This document shows positions 1 to 9,441 of a stretch of 64,000 nt of DNA, piece by piece (positions within the stretch are counted from its first letter, which is position 1; the number at the start of each line of letters is the position of its first letter). The stretch is from Candidatus Thalassarchaeaceae archaeon (GTDB lineage: Archaea; Thermoplasmatota; Poseidoniia; Poseidoniales; Thalassarchaeaceae). The position numbers were made by a program, and so were the translations under genes. The notes under the pieces were generated by a model that ran no database searches, was not told the DNA's origin, and was given only the letters and a program-made list of their open reading frames with translations. The stretch lies in assembly GCA_943841885.1 (NCBI GenBank), contig CALSZZ010000003.1, forward strand, positions 62,001 to 126,000, in the 5' to 3' direction.

Positions 1-3000
1 TCAGATGCTGATGAGGTGTCAGATTGTGGTACATCTTCAGATCCACTAGATGATGAATCAATACCTCTGGATACAGATGGTGATATGTGGTGTGACGAAC
101 AAGACGATGACGATGATAATGATGGATACATGGATGATGATGATGCATTCCCTGTACACCAGTCATCTAATGTAGATACTGATGGAGATGGCATGCCTGA
201 TTTCATTGGAGATGTTACAGAACACATGGGTGATGATTTCGAAGTAGGTAACTGGACCGGAATGGATTGGAATGCAGAAGATGCGCATCCTAACTGGGGC
301 TGGGATTCTATGTATGGAGAAATATTCCTATGTGAAGATGGATTACCCATATCCTGGTTTGGAAATAATTCCTTCGTACCTTCATACTGGATAAATGATG
401 GTTATGTTGATTGCAATGATGGTTCTGATGAATCAGTTGATCTAGAAACATTCGGACCTGCCACTACCGGCTGGGAAAGAAGCGGAGATACTAACTTCGG
501 GCTTGGTACTGGTAGTTTGTTAGATGGATATGCGGCGAAAGCTTCAGGATTGGAGGCAAACGAGTCCGCAATATTATCAATTACTGTTGATACTGACGAA
601 GGAATTCTTATGTTTGATATACTAATTAGTACTGAAGAAAGATATGATGAGCTATGTTTCTATGTAGATGGTTATGAAGAAGGATGTGCAAGTGGTCAGG
701 AACCAAGGGAATCTTATTTGGATGAAGATGGTGAATGGTTAAACTTCATGTGCGAAGAAGCCGGATTATATGGTGATGAGATACCTATCGATTGGGTTCA
801 AGATGGTTGGGACGACTGTGGAGACTCCGATGGTGATGGTATTTCAGATGATGAAGACTCATCACTGAATATTTGGACATACGCAGAAGAAACCGCTGAA
901 GTCTACGTCACTGCAGGTATGCATACATTCGAATGGATATACTCTAAAGATGCAGATACAGATGGTGGAGCTGATAGGATATACATCGACAATATAATGT
1001 TCCCAATGGCTGTACAAGGAGATTCTGATCTAGTACTAGATATGGACGATGACAACGATGGAATAGACGATATTGACGATGCATGCCCTCTAGATGATGC
1101 TGAGCAAATAGATACAGATGGTGACGGATTTTGTGATAATCAAGATTCGGATGATGACAATGACGGCGTATATGATTTCAATGATGCAGTGCCTCTAGAT
1201 CCAGATGAGCAATATGACTTCGATGGTGATGGAATTGGTGACAATGCTGATCTTGATGATGATAACGATAGTTGCTTAGATGAACTTGATGACTTACCGT
1301 TTGATGATAGTTCATGTGATGATTTAGATGGAGACGGAATTGGTGATGAATACGATGTTGATGATGATGGAGACAATGTAATGGATGTTGACGATCCATT
1401 CCCAGAAGATGGTACAGCTTGGCTGGATAACGATGGAGATGGATTGCCTGATTTCAATGGCGTACCTCAATTTACCGGGGATTTCGAAACTGGTTCTTTA
1501 GGTGATTATGATACATTTGGAGATGCAGATTGGAGTGTAGTAGATGCTACTACTTCCATAAGTGGGGCAATTATTAATGGTACCTTCTCTGCTGAATCTG
1601 GTGACATTGACAACAGTCAAACAAGCAGTCTTGAAGTGGAGTGGACTACTATTGCGGGGGATATGTCTTTCGAATATGTAACTTCGACAGAGTCTAACTG
1701 GGATTATTTGAGATTCTATGTAGACGGTGCTTTACAAGCATCATGGTCTGGTCAAACTGCAGGTGTTCACGTGCAATCAATAACTGCTGGAACACATACT
1801 TTCGAGTGGCAATTCTACAAAGACGGTAGTGTAAGCTCATATGATGATACAGTATGGATTGATGATGTCTCACTACCTCTGGTACAAATGTCAAACTTTA
1901 ACAATGATACCGATGATGATAACGATGGAGTAATGGATGATTACGATGTAGATCCATTGAACCCATGTGTCTCAATTGATACAGATATGGATGGACTTCC
2001 TGATGATGTTGAAACAGGTATGATTGATATGAATGGTGCCGGAGATGAAGCATACATGGTAAATTGTGATGATAGCGAATCCAATCCATATTATGCGGAT
2101 TCTGATGATGACAATGATGAATGGTCTGATGAAGACGAATTTGCTTGTGGTTCTGATCATCTAAATGCAACAGATATGCCTGGTGACTTTGATTACGACG
2201 GTCTTTGTGATGTATTTGATGATGACAGTGACAATGACTTAGTACCAGATACTCTTGATGCATTCCCATTTGATTATTCTGAATCTGTTGATTATGATGG
2301 TGACGGAATTGGTGACAATGCTGATCCAGACGATGATAACGATAACGTACCTGATGTTGATGATACATTCCCATATGACGCGAATGAATCTGAAGATTTA
2401 GATGGTGACGGAATTGGTGACAATGCCGATAACGATACTGACGGTGATGGAGTACCAAACGATGAAGATTCATTCCCGACAGATGATCAAGCTTCTACTG
2501 ACACAGATGGTGATGGAATAGATGACGATGCTGACTCTGACGACGACGATGACGGATACCCTGACGTTGTAGATTGGGCTCCATTAGATTCTGCAGAGTG
2601 GACAGACAGCGATGGTGACGGAGTTGGCGATAATGCGGATACTGACGATGATAACGATGGTGTTCTCGATGAACTTGATGCTTTCCCATATGATAGTAGT
2701 GAATATACAGACTTAGATGGTGACGAGATTGGAGATAATTCAGATACTGACATAGACGGTGACGGTGTGAATAACAATGTTGATGCATTCCCTGAAGACG
2801 GGGGCGAATCTAGAGATTTAGATCTTGACGGAATTGGCGATAATGCTGATACTGATAGAGATGGCGATGGTGTTTCTAATGCTGAAGATTTATTCCCAGA
2901 TAATGGTGCTGAAAGTGTAGATTATGATATGGATGGAATTGGGGACAACTCTGACGTGGATGACGATGACGACGGCGACTTAGATGAGTTTGATGCATTC

Positions 3001-3321
3001 CCATATGATATCACAGAATGGGATGACACTGATGCTGATGCTATTGGTAACAATGCTGATACCGATGATGACGGCGATGGATTTACAGATGTATTAGAAG
3101 ATCAATGTGGTTCTGACAATCTAGATGTTAATTCAGTACCTTCGGATTATGATGGTGATGGAATTTGTGACGCTCAGGATTCTGATGTGTCTAACGATGA
3201 AATCAAAGATAACACACAAGATGATCTAGGTTGGTCTAATGCAGTACCAGGATTCCCTGCATTATTCGCTGCTTTAGCACTAGTTGGTGCGGCTATAATA
3301 GGTCGCAGAAACGACGATTAA
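1..3321 (+). CDS. Acidic surface protein with TSP3-like calcium repeats and PGF-CTERM anchor (5' truncated)
   Basis: The frame is open from base 1, so the N-terminus and signal peptide lie outside the window; 1106 residues are visible. Most of it is a repeating Asp-rich unit of the form DxDGDGIGDNAD...DAFPxD, the thrombospondin type 3 calcium-binding pattern (about bases 55-210, 1036-1460, 1900-3220). Two related beta-sandwich (MAM/LamG-like) domains lie at about 445-1008 and 1483-1884. Two LDL-receptor-class-A-like motifs, each ending in a DC(N/G)D acidic cluster, lie at about 325-435 and 742-840; the second sits inside the first beta-sandwich. The C-terminus has VPGF (bases 3244-3255), a hydrophobic helix and a GRRNDD tail. 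This is the PGF-CTERM sorting signal, cut and lipid-anchored by archaeosortase A in haloarchaea. It is probably a calcium-stabilised cell-surface protein; the ligand is unknown. Confidence 0.9.
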   Translation, partial: SDADEVSDCGTSSDPLDDESIPLDTDGDMWCDEQDDDDDNDGYMDDDDAFPVHQSSNVDTDGDGMPDFIGDVTEHMGDDFEVGNWTGMDWNAEDAHPNWGWDSMYGEIFLCEDGLPISWFGNNSFVPSYWINDGYVDCNDGSDESVDLETFGPATTGWERSGDTNFGLGTGSLLDGYAAKASGLEANESAILSITVDTDEGILMFDILISTEERYDELCFYVDGYEEGCASGQEPRESYLDEDGEWLNFMCEEAGLYGDEIPIDWVQDGWDDCGDSDGDGISDDEDSSLNIWTYAEETAEVYVTAGMHTFEWIYSKDADTDGGADRIYIDNIMFPMAVQGDSDLVLDMDDDNDGIDDIDDACPLDDAEQIDTDGDGFCDNQDSDDDNDGVYDFNDAVPLDPDEQYDFDGDGIGDNADLDDDNDSCLDELDDLPFDDSSCDDLDGDGIGDEYDVDDDGDNVMDVDDPFPEDGTAWLDNDGDGLPDFNGVPQFTGDFETGSLGDYDTFGDADWSVVDATTSISGAIINGTFSAESGDIDNSQTSSLEVEWTTIAGDMSFEYVTSTESNWDYLRFYVDGALQASWSGQTAGVHVQSITAGTHTFEWQFYKDGSVSSYDDTVWIDDVSLPLVQMSNFNNDTDDDNDGVMDDYDVDPLNPCVSIDTDMDGLPDDVETGMIDMNGAGDEAYMVNCDDSESNPYYADSDDDNDEWSDEDEFACGSDHLNATDMPGDFDYDGLCDVFDDDSDNDLVPDTLDAFPFDYSESVDYDGDGIGDNADPDDDNDNVPDVDDTFPYDANESEDLDGDGIGDNADNDTDGDGVPNDEDSFPTDDQASTDTDGDGIDDDADSDDDDDGYPDVVDWAPLDSAEWTDSDGDGVGDNADTDDDNDGVLDELDAFPYDSSEYTDLDGDEIGDNSDTDIDGDGVNNNVDAFPEDGGESRDLDLDGIGDNADTDRDGDGVSNAEDLFPDNGAESVDYDMDGIGDNSDVDDDDDGDLDEFDAFPYDITEWDDTDADAIGNNADTDDDGDGFTDVLEDQCGSDNLDVNSVPSDYDGDGICDAQDSDVSNDEIKDNTQDDLGWSNAVPGFPALFAALALVGAAIIGRRNDD
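1900..3220 (+). repeat. Tandem TSP3-like coding repeats
   Basis: About ten degenerate units of roughly 35-40 codons follow one another within the surface protein gene. Each carries an acidic DGDGIGDNAD-type loop followed by DAFPxD or a close variant. The DNA repeats (variants of gatggtgacggaattggtga) are imperfect, so the array appears old rather than recently amplified. The repeats are coding and are not a CRISPR array. Confidence 0.85.
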
Positions 3322-3342
3322 ATCTAATTTAATTGGACATAA

Positions 3343-3388
3343 CCCCGGACCAGAATGACTTCTGGTCCTCCGGTCCGGGGCCATTTTT
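3343..3388 (+). terminator. Strong hairpin with a U run after the surface protein gene; two alternative stems
   Basis: A perfect 9-bp stem (GGACCAGAA at 3347-3355, TTCTGGTCC at 3360-3368) encloses a TGAC loop. A second perfect 9-bp stem, CCCCGGACC (3343-3351) with GGTCCGGGG (3372-3380), shares bases 3347-3351 with the first, so the two compete. ATTTTT follows at 3383-3388. The element starts 21 bases after the TAA at 3319-3321. It looks like a transcription terminator or an mRNA 3'-end stabiliser between two same-strand genes. Confidence 0.7.
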
Positions 3389-3432
3389 CCCTAATGCTGA
3401 TAAGGTATAGTTCGTTCATAGGTATGAATTAT

Positions 3433-3819
3433 ATGCCCGGCACAACAAGAGTAGAAATACGTACACTAAAGATTGGCCGATATGTTGCTATCGATAATGA
3501 TGCATTTAAAATTCTAAGTATGTCAAAATCTAAACCTGGTAAACACGGCTCTGCTAAAGCTAGGATAGAATTAGAAGATATTTTCACTGGTCAAAAAAGG
3601 TCACATGTAGGTACGGTAACGGACAATATTCAAGTCCCAATGATAGAGAAAGGATCTGCAATTATAACCCACATACAAGGTAATGAGGTACATGCAATGG
3701 ATAATAAAACCTATGAAACTTTGATACTTCCTGTAAGCGATGAATTCAATTTAGAAGGGGGAAAAGAAATTCAATGGATGGAAGCAATGGGGAGATATCG
3801 AATCACTAGGGATCATTAA
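3433..3819 (+). CDS. Translation initiation factor aIF5A
   Basis: Archaeal IF5A homologue of 128 residues, the usual family length. It binds the ribosome and helps peptide bond formation at difficult sequences such as proline runs. The N-terminal SH3-like domain carries the modification loop SKPGKHGSAK; Lys37 (counted from MPGTTR) is the expected deoxyhypusine/hypusine site. The C-terminal half is an OB fold. The open frame extends upstream to 3355, but that part lies within the hairpin and reads unlike the family. ATG 3433 (MPGTTRVEIR) is therefore chosen, with ATG 3424 possible. A candidate hydroxylase for the modified lysine is encoded at 52664-53152. Confidence 0.96.
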   Translation: MPGTTRVEIRTLKIGRYVAIDNDAFKILSMSKSKPGKHGSAKARIELEDIFTGQKRSHVGTVTDNIQVPMIEKGSAIITHIQGNEVHAMDNKTYETLILPVSDEFNLEGGKEIQWMEAMGRYRITRDH

Positions 3820-3888
3820 TATTTATTTTGTAAATTGTATAAATTATAGTGAACTATAAGCATAGATATTCAGCCCTTGGCATGTAAC

Positions 3889-6492
3889 ATGTCCGATGTC
3901 CCGCGCTCAGCATATCGTCAACCTGTAACTCCGTCAGGTTTGGAGTCGATAGAAAATGGTACATTGTCGTGGTTAGACGATGATATGTATAATAACCTAA
4001 ATACTGGTGTTTTGGAACAATATTTAGAAGAAAAAAATCTTAAAGAATCATTCGAAATAAGTCATTGGGATACTAAAAAAGTACTAATTGGAATATTAAT
4101 TGGTGCAATATTTAGCGGTGTTTCTGCATACATAGGACTTAAAATTGGAATTACAATAGCCGCAGGTTGGTACGTAGCATATTTATTGGGTATGGCTTAT
4201 CAATGGTCCCCCTCTGAAGTTAATATAGCCACCAGTGCCACTACAGGGGCTATTAATGCCTCTACTGGGTTTGTATTTACATTCCCAGCAATATTTTTAT
4301 TGGCTTACTCTGAAGACTATAAAGTAGGAGATGGCCATCTCATCTCTTCAGTGGACACATTCCAACTAGCATTTATTGGGATTATTGCTTCAATGTTCGC
4401 TGGATTTTTAGGAGTTATGTATTTTATAATATTTCGTAGAGTATGGTTGGTTGAAGATCCCTTGCCTATGCCAGGATTCGAAGCAACATTGAAGATGTTA
4501 GATATTGCATCAGACGTTAGCAGCGGAGCCGCCGATACTGCACGAGAATCTCTCAAGACTGTTGGAGTTTGGACAGCGTTAAGTATGGGAATTATGTTTT
4601 TAATTGATTATCCTTTAATGTGGGGAAGGAAAGTAATTGGTCTCCCAAGTAGTATTGCCGATTGGATCGCATCAAAATTATCTGGAGATGAATGGGGATT
4701 GGCTTCCATATATACAGAGAGGTGGATACATCAACCTACAAAACTAGAAGATGGAAATCTTCAATATGGGAATAATGGAATCACACCATATGAACCATCT
4801 AATCCATTTTCATATACATTTCTAGGTCTTGAAATAAGTCCAACACTACTTGCAATTGGATGGTTTATGAAATTTAGAGTTGCTTTTTTAGTAAACCTAG
4901 GTTCTATAATAGCATGGTTTTACATAGTCCCTCTTGTTGTAATTATGGATGTCCCAGTCTACGATTTTGAACAACAAAAATATTTTAAAATCACAGAATA
5001 TGGGGACATAACTAACCCTCCAGTATATCCATTTGTACAATGGCAAGCATTCAAGTCATTGGTTAGAACGATAGCCATTGGTGCTATATTGGGAGGAGGT
5101 CTACTAGGTCTATTGAAGATGGCTCCTACCTTTTTGTCTATATTTGCGGATATTGCTAAGGCATTTCAAGGGGAGAGGGGGGAAGAATTTATCGAGTCGA
5201 AGGGGTGGTATGAGTGGCCTCTCAATCATATTCCAATATTTATGTTAATAGCGTCCATTGCAATGATATTGATATTTGTATTAGGAGGATTTCCGATATT
5301 TCCTGCAATATTATTCTCTATTGTTTTACTTTCTACTACCTTTTTGTTAGGTGCAATTGCTGTTAGAGTTATGGGGGAAACTGGAATAGAGCCAGTCTCT
5401 GGTACGTCTTTCATAGTATTGTTGATGCTTTTACTTGTTTTCTTAAATTTCCCAGTCGGTCTTTCGAAAGAAGAATCCATCTTGATGGCATTAGTTGGAA
5501 CTACTGTATTCGGCTCTGCAATATCAATGTCTGGAACAGTTGTTGGAGACTATAAAAATAGTCTTTACATAGGAAATAGGCCATATCATATATCAAAAGG
5601 TAATATTTTAGGAGTGATTCCAGGTGCAATATTGGGGGCAGGAGTTGCTATATTTCTTTCTAAACTTCTTGCAGAAGGTTCTATCGATTTACAAGCCCCT
5701 CAAGCTAATGCTTTTGCATCATTTACAATAATTTTAGCAGAGGGTCAAGGTGATTGGATAGCCTTAGGACTTGGTTTTGCTCTTGGAGGTTTTATAGAAT
5801 GGGCTACTGGAATGGGAACTTCTTTCGGATTAGGGATGTACCTCCCAACTCCAATTACATTTCCAATGTTGGCAGGTGGTGCAGCGAGAGATTGGTGGGA
5901 GAAACGTAGACTACAACCCAAAGTAGACGCTATCAGACTTGAAAAAGGGACAAAAGAGGCTGAAAAAAGTAGGGCATTATTATTATTATTCACATTCATG
6001 ATAGCAGCTGGGGCTATGACTGGAGAAGCATTCCATGGAGTTGAGTCTGCAATTCTTGCAGTTGCCGATGAAGTTGAAATTGATCAGGAATATACTCCAT
6101 CACAATGGTCCGAAGATACATATCTAGATGAAATATTAGAAGTTAACGGCGATGATTTCAATTCTGTCATTACTTATGCAACCGAAAAGAATTGTCAATA
6201 TGAAGAAAAAATTAGAAATCTGGATGGTCTGACTGGATGCCCAGAAACATTATCTGGTAATATTATACTTGGAGCTCCATGTAAGTTGATTACATCTGAT
6301 TCAGTAATTTGTTCAGAATCATTGGGAATAAAATCATGGTGGCCACAAGCTAGACTTGCTGTTTTCATAGCTGTAAATACTGGTTTAGTAGCAGTCATAT
6401 ATGTTTTATTTAAATCAGCAGGAATTATTGGTACTCAAGATAATATTGAAAACGATAATAATGATGTTATGGACGCTGAATTGGCGGATTAG
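3889..6492 (+). CDS. OPT family oligopeptide transporter
   Basis: An 867-residue polytopic membrane protein with many hydrophobic helices and family-like segments such as GLKIGITIAAGW near the N-terminus, GETGIEPVSG in the middle, and the later GMGTSFGLGMYLP. OPT proteins import small peptides or metal chelates with protons. This matches the peptide-scavenging lifestyle proposed for Marine Group II, but the substrate cannot be read from the sequence. A loop of about 100 mostly polar residues precedes the final helix. ATG 3889 is preferred over the in-frame TTG 3877. The EamA permease follows after two bases, so the two are probably cotranscribed. Confidence 0.9.
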   Translation: MSDVPRSAYRQPVTPSGLESIENGTLSWLDDDMYNNLNTGVLEQYLEEKNLKESFEISHWDTKKVLIGILIGAIFSGVSAYIGLKIGITIAAGWYVAYLLGMAYQWSPSEVNIATSATTGAINASTGFVFTFPAIFLLAYSEDYKVGDGHLISSVDTFQLAFIGIIASMFAGFLGVMYFIIFRRVWLVEDPLPMPGFEATLKMLDIASDVSSGAADTARESLKTVGVWTALSMGIMFLIDYPLMWGRKVIGLPSSIADWIASKLSGDEWGLASIYTERWIHQPTKLEDGNLQYGNNGITPYEPSNPFSYTFLGLEISPTLLAIGWFMKFRVAFLVNLGSIIAWFYIVPLVVIMDVPVYDFEQQKYFKITEYGDITNPPVYPFVQWQAFKSLVRTIAIGAILGGGLLGLLKMAPTFLSIFADIAKAFQGERGEEFIESKGWYEWPLNHIPIFMLIASIAMILIFVLGGFPIFPAILFSIVLLSTTFLLGAIAVRVMGETGIEPVSGTSFIVLLMLLLVFLNFPVGLSKEESILMALVGTTVFGSAISMSGTVVGDYKNSLYIGNRPYHISKGNILGVIPGAILGAGVAIFLSKLLAEGSIDLQAPQANAFASFTIILAEGQGDWIALGLGFALGGFIEWATGMGTSFGLGMYLPTPITFPMLAGGAARDWWEKRRLQPKVDAIRLEKGTKEAEKSRALLLLFTFMIAAGAMTGEAFHGVESAILAVADEVEIDQEYTPSQWSEDTYLDEILEVNGDDFNSVITYATEKNCQYEEKIRNLDGLTGCPETLSGNIILGAPCKLITSDSVICSESLGIKSWWPQARLAVFIAVNTGLVAVIYVLFKSAGIIGTQDNIENDNNDVMDAELAD

Positions 6493-6494
6493 AA

Positions 6495-7454
6495 ATGTCT
6501 GAAAAAATTTCTACTAGGCCATTTTTTGCATGGCCTATACTATTAATCGCACTATTTGCAGTATCTTCGGGGGGGACTGTTCTTCAATCAATGGGAGAAA
6601 TACCTCCACTTCTGCGAGCATCTTGGAGAATGCAAGGGACCTCAATCGTACTACTTCCTTTATTTATATTACAATATCTTAAACAAAAATCTTATGAATT
6701 AACTACTCAGGATATTAAATTATTATTCACTTCTAGCATTTTCTTGGCGTTACACTTTGGCTTATGGGTTTGGTCATTAGACAATACAAGTCTAATACAC
6801 AGTTTACTTTTTGTTTCATCACATCCAATCATAATAGTTTTTATGATGCCGCTATTCGGAAACAGAGCCAACAAATCCCATATTATTGGTGCTCTTTTAG
6901 GATTTTTTGGTGCTATAATAACATTTGGCGATTTAGAAAGAAACGGTGAAATAACGTTAATTGGTGATTTAGCCGCTTTTATGGGTGCTGTAACTGTTGT
7001 TGGATATATTTTCATAGGCCGCCATTTACGTTCAGAAAAAAATATGCCTGTCTTTATTTATGCATTTCCCGTAACCCTTGGTGCAGGCATCTGGCTTTCC
7101 CTTTCTGCATTATTATTAGAACCTGTCTCGATCTCAGATACATTCCCTGAAAGTGGATTATTTGGTTGGTTTGATTCTGGATGGTTAATATGGATAATTT
7201 ACCTTTCCATTGGTCCTGGATTAGCGGGCCACACAGGCATAAACACTGTTCTCAAATGGTTCCCTCCTATTTTAGTCTCTGTAGTATTACTATTTGAACC
7301 TGTTATTGGTGCAATCATTGGTTGGTTATTTACGGGTGAATTAACATTAGGTTTCTGGACTCTATTAGGCGGTCCAATAATGTTAATTGGGACTATTATC
7401 GTCACTCTAGAAGATAATAAAACTCGGAATATCTATGATGAATCGATTAAGTGA
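6495..7454 (+). CDS. EamA/DMT superfamily permease
   Basis: A 319-residue protein with about ten hydrophobic helices in two halves, matching the duplicated EamA domain of drug/metabolite transporters. Features include an early Arg-rich turn (LLRASWRMQG) and a second-half helix ending in FEPVIGAIIGWLF, where family members carry a conserved Glu-Pro. It probably exports or exchanges a small metabolite; the substrate is unknown. It starts two bases after the OPT transporter gene. Its last 22 bases overlap the 3' end of trmY on the opposite strand. Confidence 0.85.
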   Translation: MSEKISTRPFFAWPILLIALFAVSSGGTVLQSMGEIPPLLRASWRMQGTSIVLLPLFILQYLKQKSYELTTQDIKLLFTSSIFLALHFGLWVWSLDNTSLIHSLLFVSSHPIIIVFMMPLFGNRANKSHIIGALLGFFGAIITFGDLERNGEITLIGDLAAFMGAVTVVGYIFIGRHLRSEKNMPVFIYAFPVTLGAGIWLSLSALLLEPVSISDTFPESGLFGWFDSGWLIWIIYLSIGPGLAGHTGINTVLKWFPPILVSVVLLFEPVIGAIIGWLFTGELTLGFWTLLGGPIMLIGTIIVTLEDNKTRNIYDESIK

Positions 7455-8026
7455 TGTATAATAGTTATACAAGATTGCCCTTGTAACCATTCTCCTCCTA
7501 AGGAAATCTTATCATATCCTGAAATAAGATTTTTTTCGTATTCATCAAACGTAATATCGTCGGACAGTAAAAAACCCATAGAATTATGATTATCTATACC
7601 TAAATACTTTCCTTTTTTATCTAATATATATATTTTAATATTATCTCTCTCCCACTCACTTAGTGTCGTTTTAATATCTCCTCCGGATTGATATATACCT
7701 GAACTAACCTTTTCCCAAATTCCTATGGGCGGTAATCTTAATTTTATCAAGGATTTAAAATGCCCTGATATTGATCTTTCATCAGGCCTAACTCCTCCAA
7801 GTTTGGATCCATCAAACATTACTCTTCGAGGAGGCCCATTTCCTCCCATCAAATGTATGATTATTTGAGAATCTTCTCGGATTCCATGGGATAAAAAAAG
7901 GGTGGCATTAATCGCTCTTGCTAATACATCCATCCGCCCGGATAAACCAGGTAAGTCATTAAGTGATATTTCCCCACTACTAGGTGCCTTATGTCCTATA
8001 ATGGCAAATCTTCTTTGCAACTTCAT
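7433..8026 (-). CDS. trmY: tRNA pseudouridine(54) N1-methyltransferase TrmY
   Basis: A 197-residue member of the SPOUT-class TrmY family (formerly DUF358), which uses SAM to make N1-methylpseudouridine at tRNA position 54 in archaea. Recognisable parts are the N-terminal FAIIGHKAPSSGEISLNDLPG, the IIHLMGGNGPPR segment and the C-terminal LGGEWLQGQSCI segment, which belongs to the knotted SAM-binding region. Its start codon overlaps the stop of srp54 by four bases (8023-8026), so it is translationally coupled to it. Its 3' end overlaps the EamA permease gene by 22 bases. Confidence 0.93.
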   Translation of the reverse strand: MKLQRRFAIIGHKAPSSGEISLNDLPGLSGRMDVLARAINATLFLSHGIREDSQIIIHLMGGNGPPRRVMFDGSKLGGVRPDERSISGHFKSLIKLRLPPIGIWEKVSSGIYQSGGDIKTTLSEWERDNIKIYILDKKGKYLGIDNHNSMGFLLSDDITFDEYEKNLISGYDKISLGGEWLQGQSCITIIHHLIDSS

Positions 8027-9381
8027 CCCATTCCAAAATCATCATCTATGTCCATCATTGATTGCATTTGTTTTCTAAATTTTCTATTTCCCTTCATACC
8101 ACGCATCATTTTCTTACTCTTATTCCAATGCCCTAATAGGTCTTTTACAGATTTTTCTTCTACTCCGGATCCTCTTGCTATTCTCCTTATTCTACTTGAT
8201 TTAAGTAAGTGAGGTTCATCTTTCTCTGTTTGAGTCATAGAATCCATTATGACTCTATATTGATCAAGATTTTTTTGCATTTGCTCTTTCTGACTTCTAC
8301 TCATATTACTCATACCTCCTCCGAACATACTATCTGGTAAATGAGAAAGAAGCTTATCCATGGTACCAATTTTACTTGTCATTTCCATTTGAGTGTACAT
8401 GTCAGTAAGTGTGAATCTTCCGGACATTAGTCGTTGCGTCAGTCTTAGCGCCTCTTGTTCATCTAAATCTCCGGGGGCTAAATCTATTAGGCCCTTAATA
8501 TCCCCCATCCCCAAAAGTCGAGAAATAAATCTATCTGATTCAAATTTCTCTAAATCATTAATTCTTTCTCCCTCTCCTACGAAAACTATTGGTGCCCCAG
8601 TTGTAGAAACAGCACTTAGTGCCCCTCCTCCTCGGGCCGTACCGTCTAATTTTGTTACTATGGTACCAGTTACTCCTACTAATTCATGGAATGTTTGCGC
8701 TACAGGTCCCGCAGCCTGTCCTACTTGTGCATCAATTACTAAAAATTTCTCTGTAGCTTTAGATACCTCTGATATTTCTATCAACTCATCTTTTAATTCA
8801 TTATCAAGACTATCTCTTCCTGCAGTATCAATTATTATTACATCTGCTGCATTATGTTTCTTTAATCCATTTCTTACTATCTTAACAGCTTCTTTTTCTT
8901 CTGGTTCACCATAAACATCAATATTCGTTCCTTCCAGTAACTGAGTTAATTGCTGGAATGCACCGGGTCTATGAACATCGGCTTCGATAACAGCTACTTT
9001 TACTCCATGCTTTCTTCTCCACCAATCTGCAACTTTAGCCGTAGTAGTTGTTTTTCCCTGTCCATATAGACCAACCATCAGTACTGTTTCATTATGAGGC
9101 CTGATATCTCTAGGTGGCCCTAAGATACGGACTAATTCAGTATAAATAAGATTCATGGCATGAGTTTGTAATTTTATCCCTGGCAAAGGGTCCTCTTCCA
9201 TCATCCTTCTCTCAATACGTTCTGTAAGCTCTTTTGTTTGCCTTACATTAAAATCTGCTTCGAGTAATGCACGCCTTAATGCCTTACTCAATTCCTTTAC
9301 AGATTCTTCATCGACTTTCCTCTTTCCTTTCAAAAGCCCTATTGAGCCCATGATTTTTTGTTTCAGCCCTTCCAGTGCCAC
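8023..9381 (-). CDS. srp54: Signal recognition particle protein SRP54
   Basis: A 452-residue SRP GTPase, the usual archaeal length. The helical N domain (1-90) is followed by the G domain with P-loop GLYGQGKT (104-111), DTAGRD, and TKLDGTARGGG. The methionine-rich M domain (from about 305) contains the SRIRRIARGSGV RNA-binding segment. It binds 7S RNA and signal peptides and targets ribosomes to the membrane with FtsY. The gene starts with GTG and stands divergent from the membrane protein gene at 9442, with a 60-base shared upstream region. trmY follows with a four-base overlap. Confidence 0.97.
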   Translation of the reverse strand: MALEGLKQKIMGSIGLLKGKRKVDEESVKELSKALRRALLEADFNVRQTKELTERIERRMMEEDPLPGIKLQTHAMNLIYTELVRILGPPRDIRPHNETVLMVGLYGQGKTTTTAKVADWWRRKHGVKVAVIEADVHRPGAFQQLTQLLEGTNIDVYGEPEEKEAVKIVRNGLKKHNAADVIIIDTAGRDSLDNELKDELIEISEVSKATEKFLVIDAQVGQAAGPVAQTFHELVGVTGTIVTKLDGTARGGGALSAVSTTGAPIVFVGEGERINDLEKFESDRFISRLLGMGDIKGLIDLAPGDLDEQEALRLTQRLMSGRFTLTDMYTQMEMTSKIGTMDKLLSHLPDSMFGGGMSNMSRSQKEQMQKNLDQYRVIMDSMTQTEKDEPHLLKSSRIRRIARGSGVEEKSVKDLLGHWNKSKKMMRGMKGNRKFRKQMQSMMDIDDDFGMG

Positions 9382-9441
9382 GGGCTTCGGTCCTTATTAA
9401 GTGGTTTTAACGTTATTAGACCCGTGTGACTCAAATGTAGT

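Noticed and set aside
1140-2788. Several minus-strand open frames rich in Ser or His opposite the surface protein
   Set aside because: They are mirror images of the Asp-rich repeats (gat codons read as atc, tca or cat on the other strand) and have no ribosome site or family features.
1036-3220. Regular repeats that could suggest a CRISPR array
   Set aside because: The repeats are imperfect, stay in one reading frame and encode TSP3-like units; there are no constant-length unique spacers.
3355-3432. N-terminal extension of aIF5A
   Set aside because: It overlaps the hairpin and U run and encodes residues unlike any IF5A N-terminus; ATG 3433 gives the normal protein.
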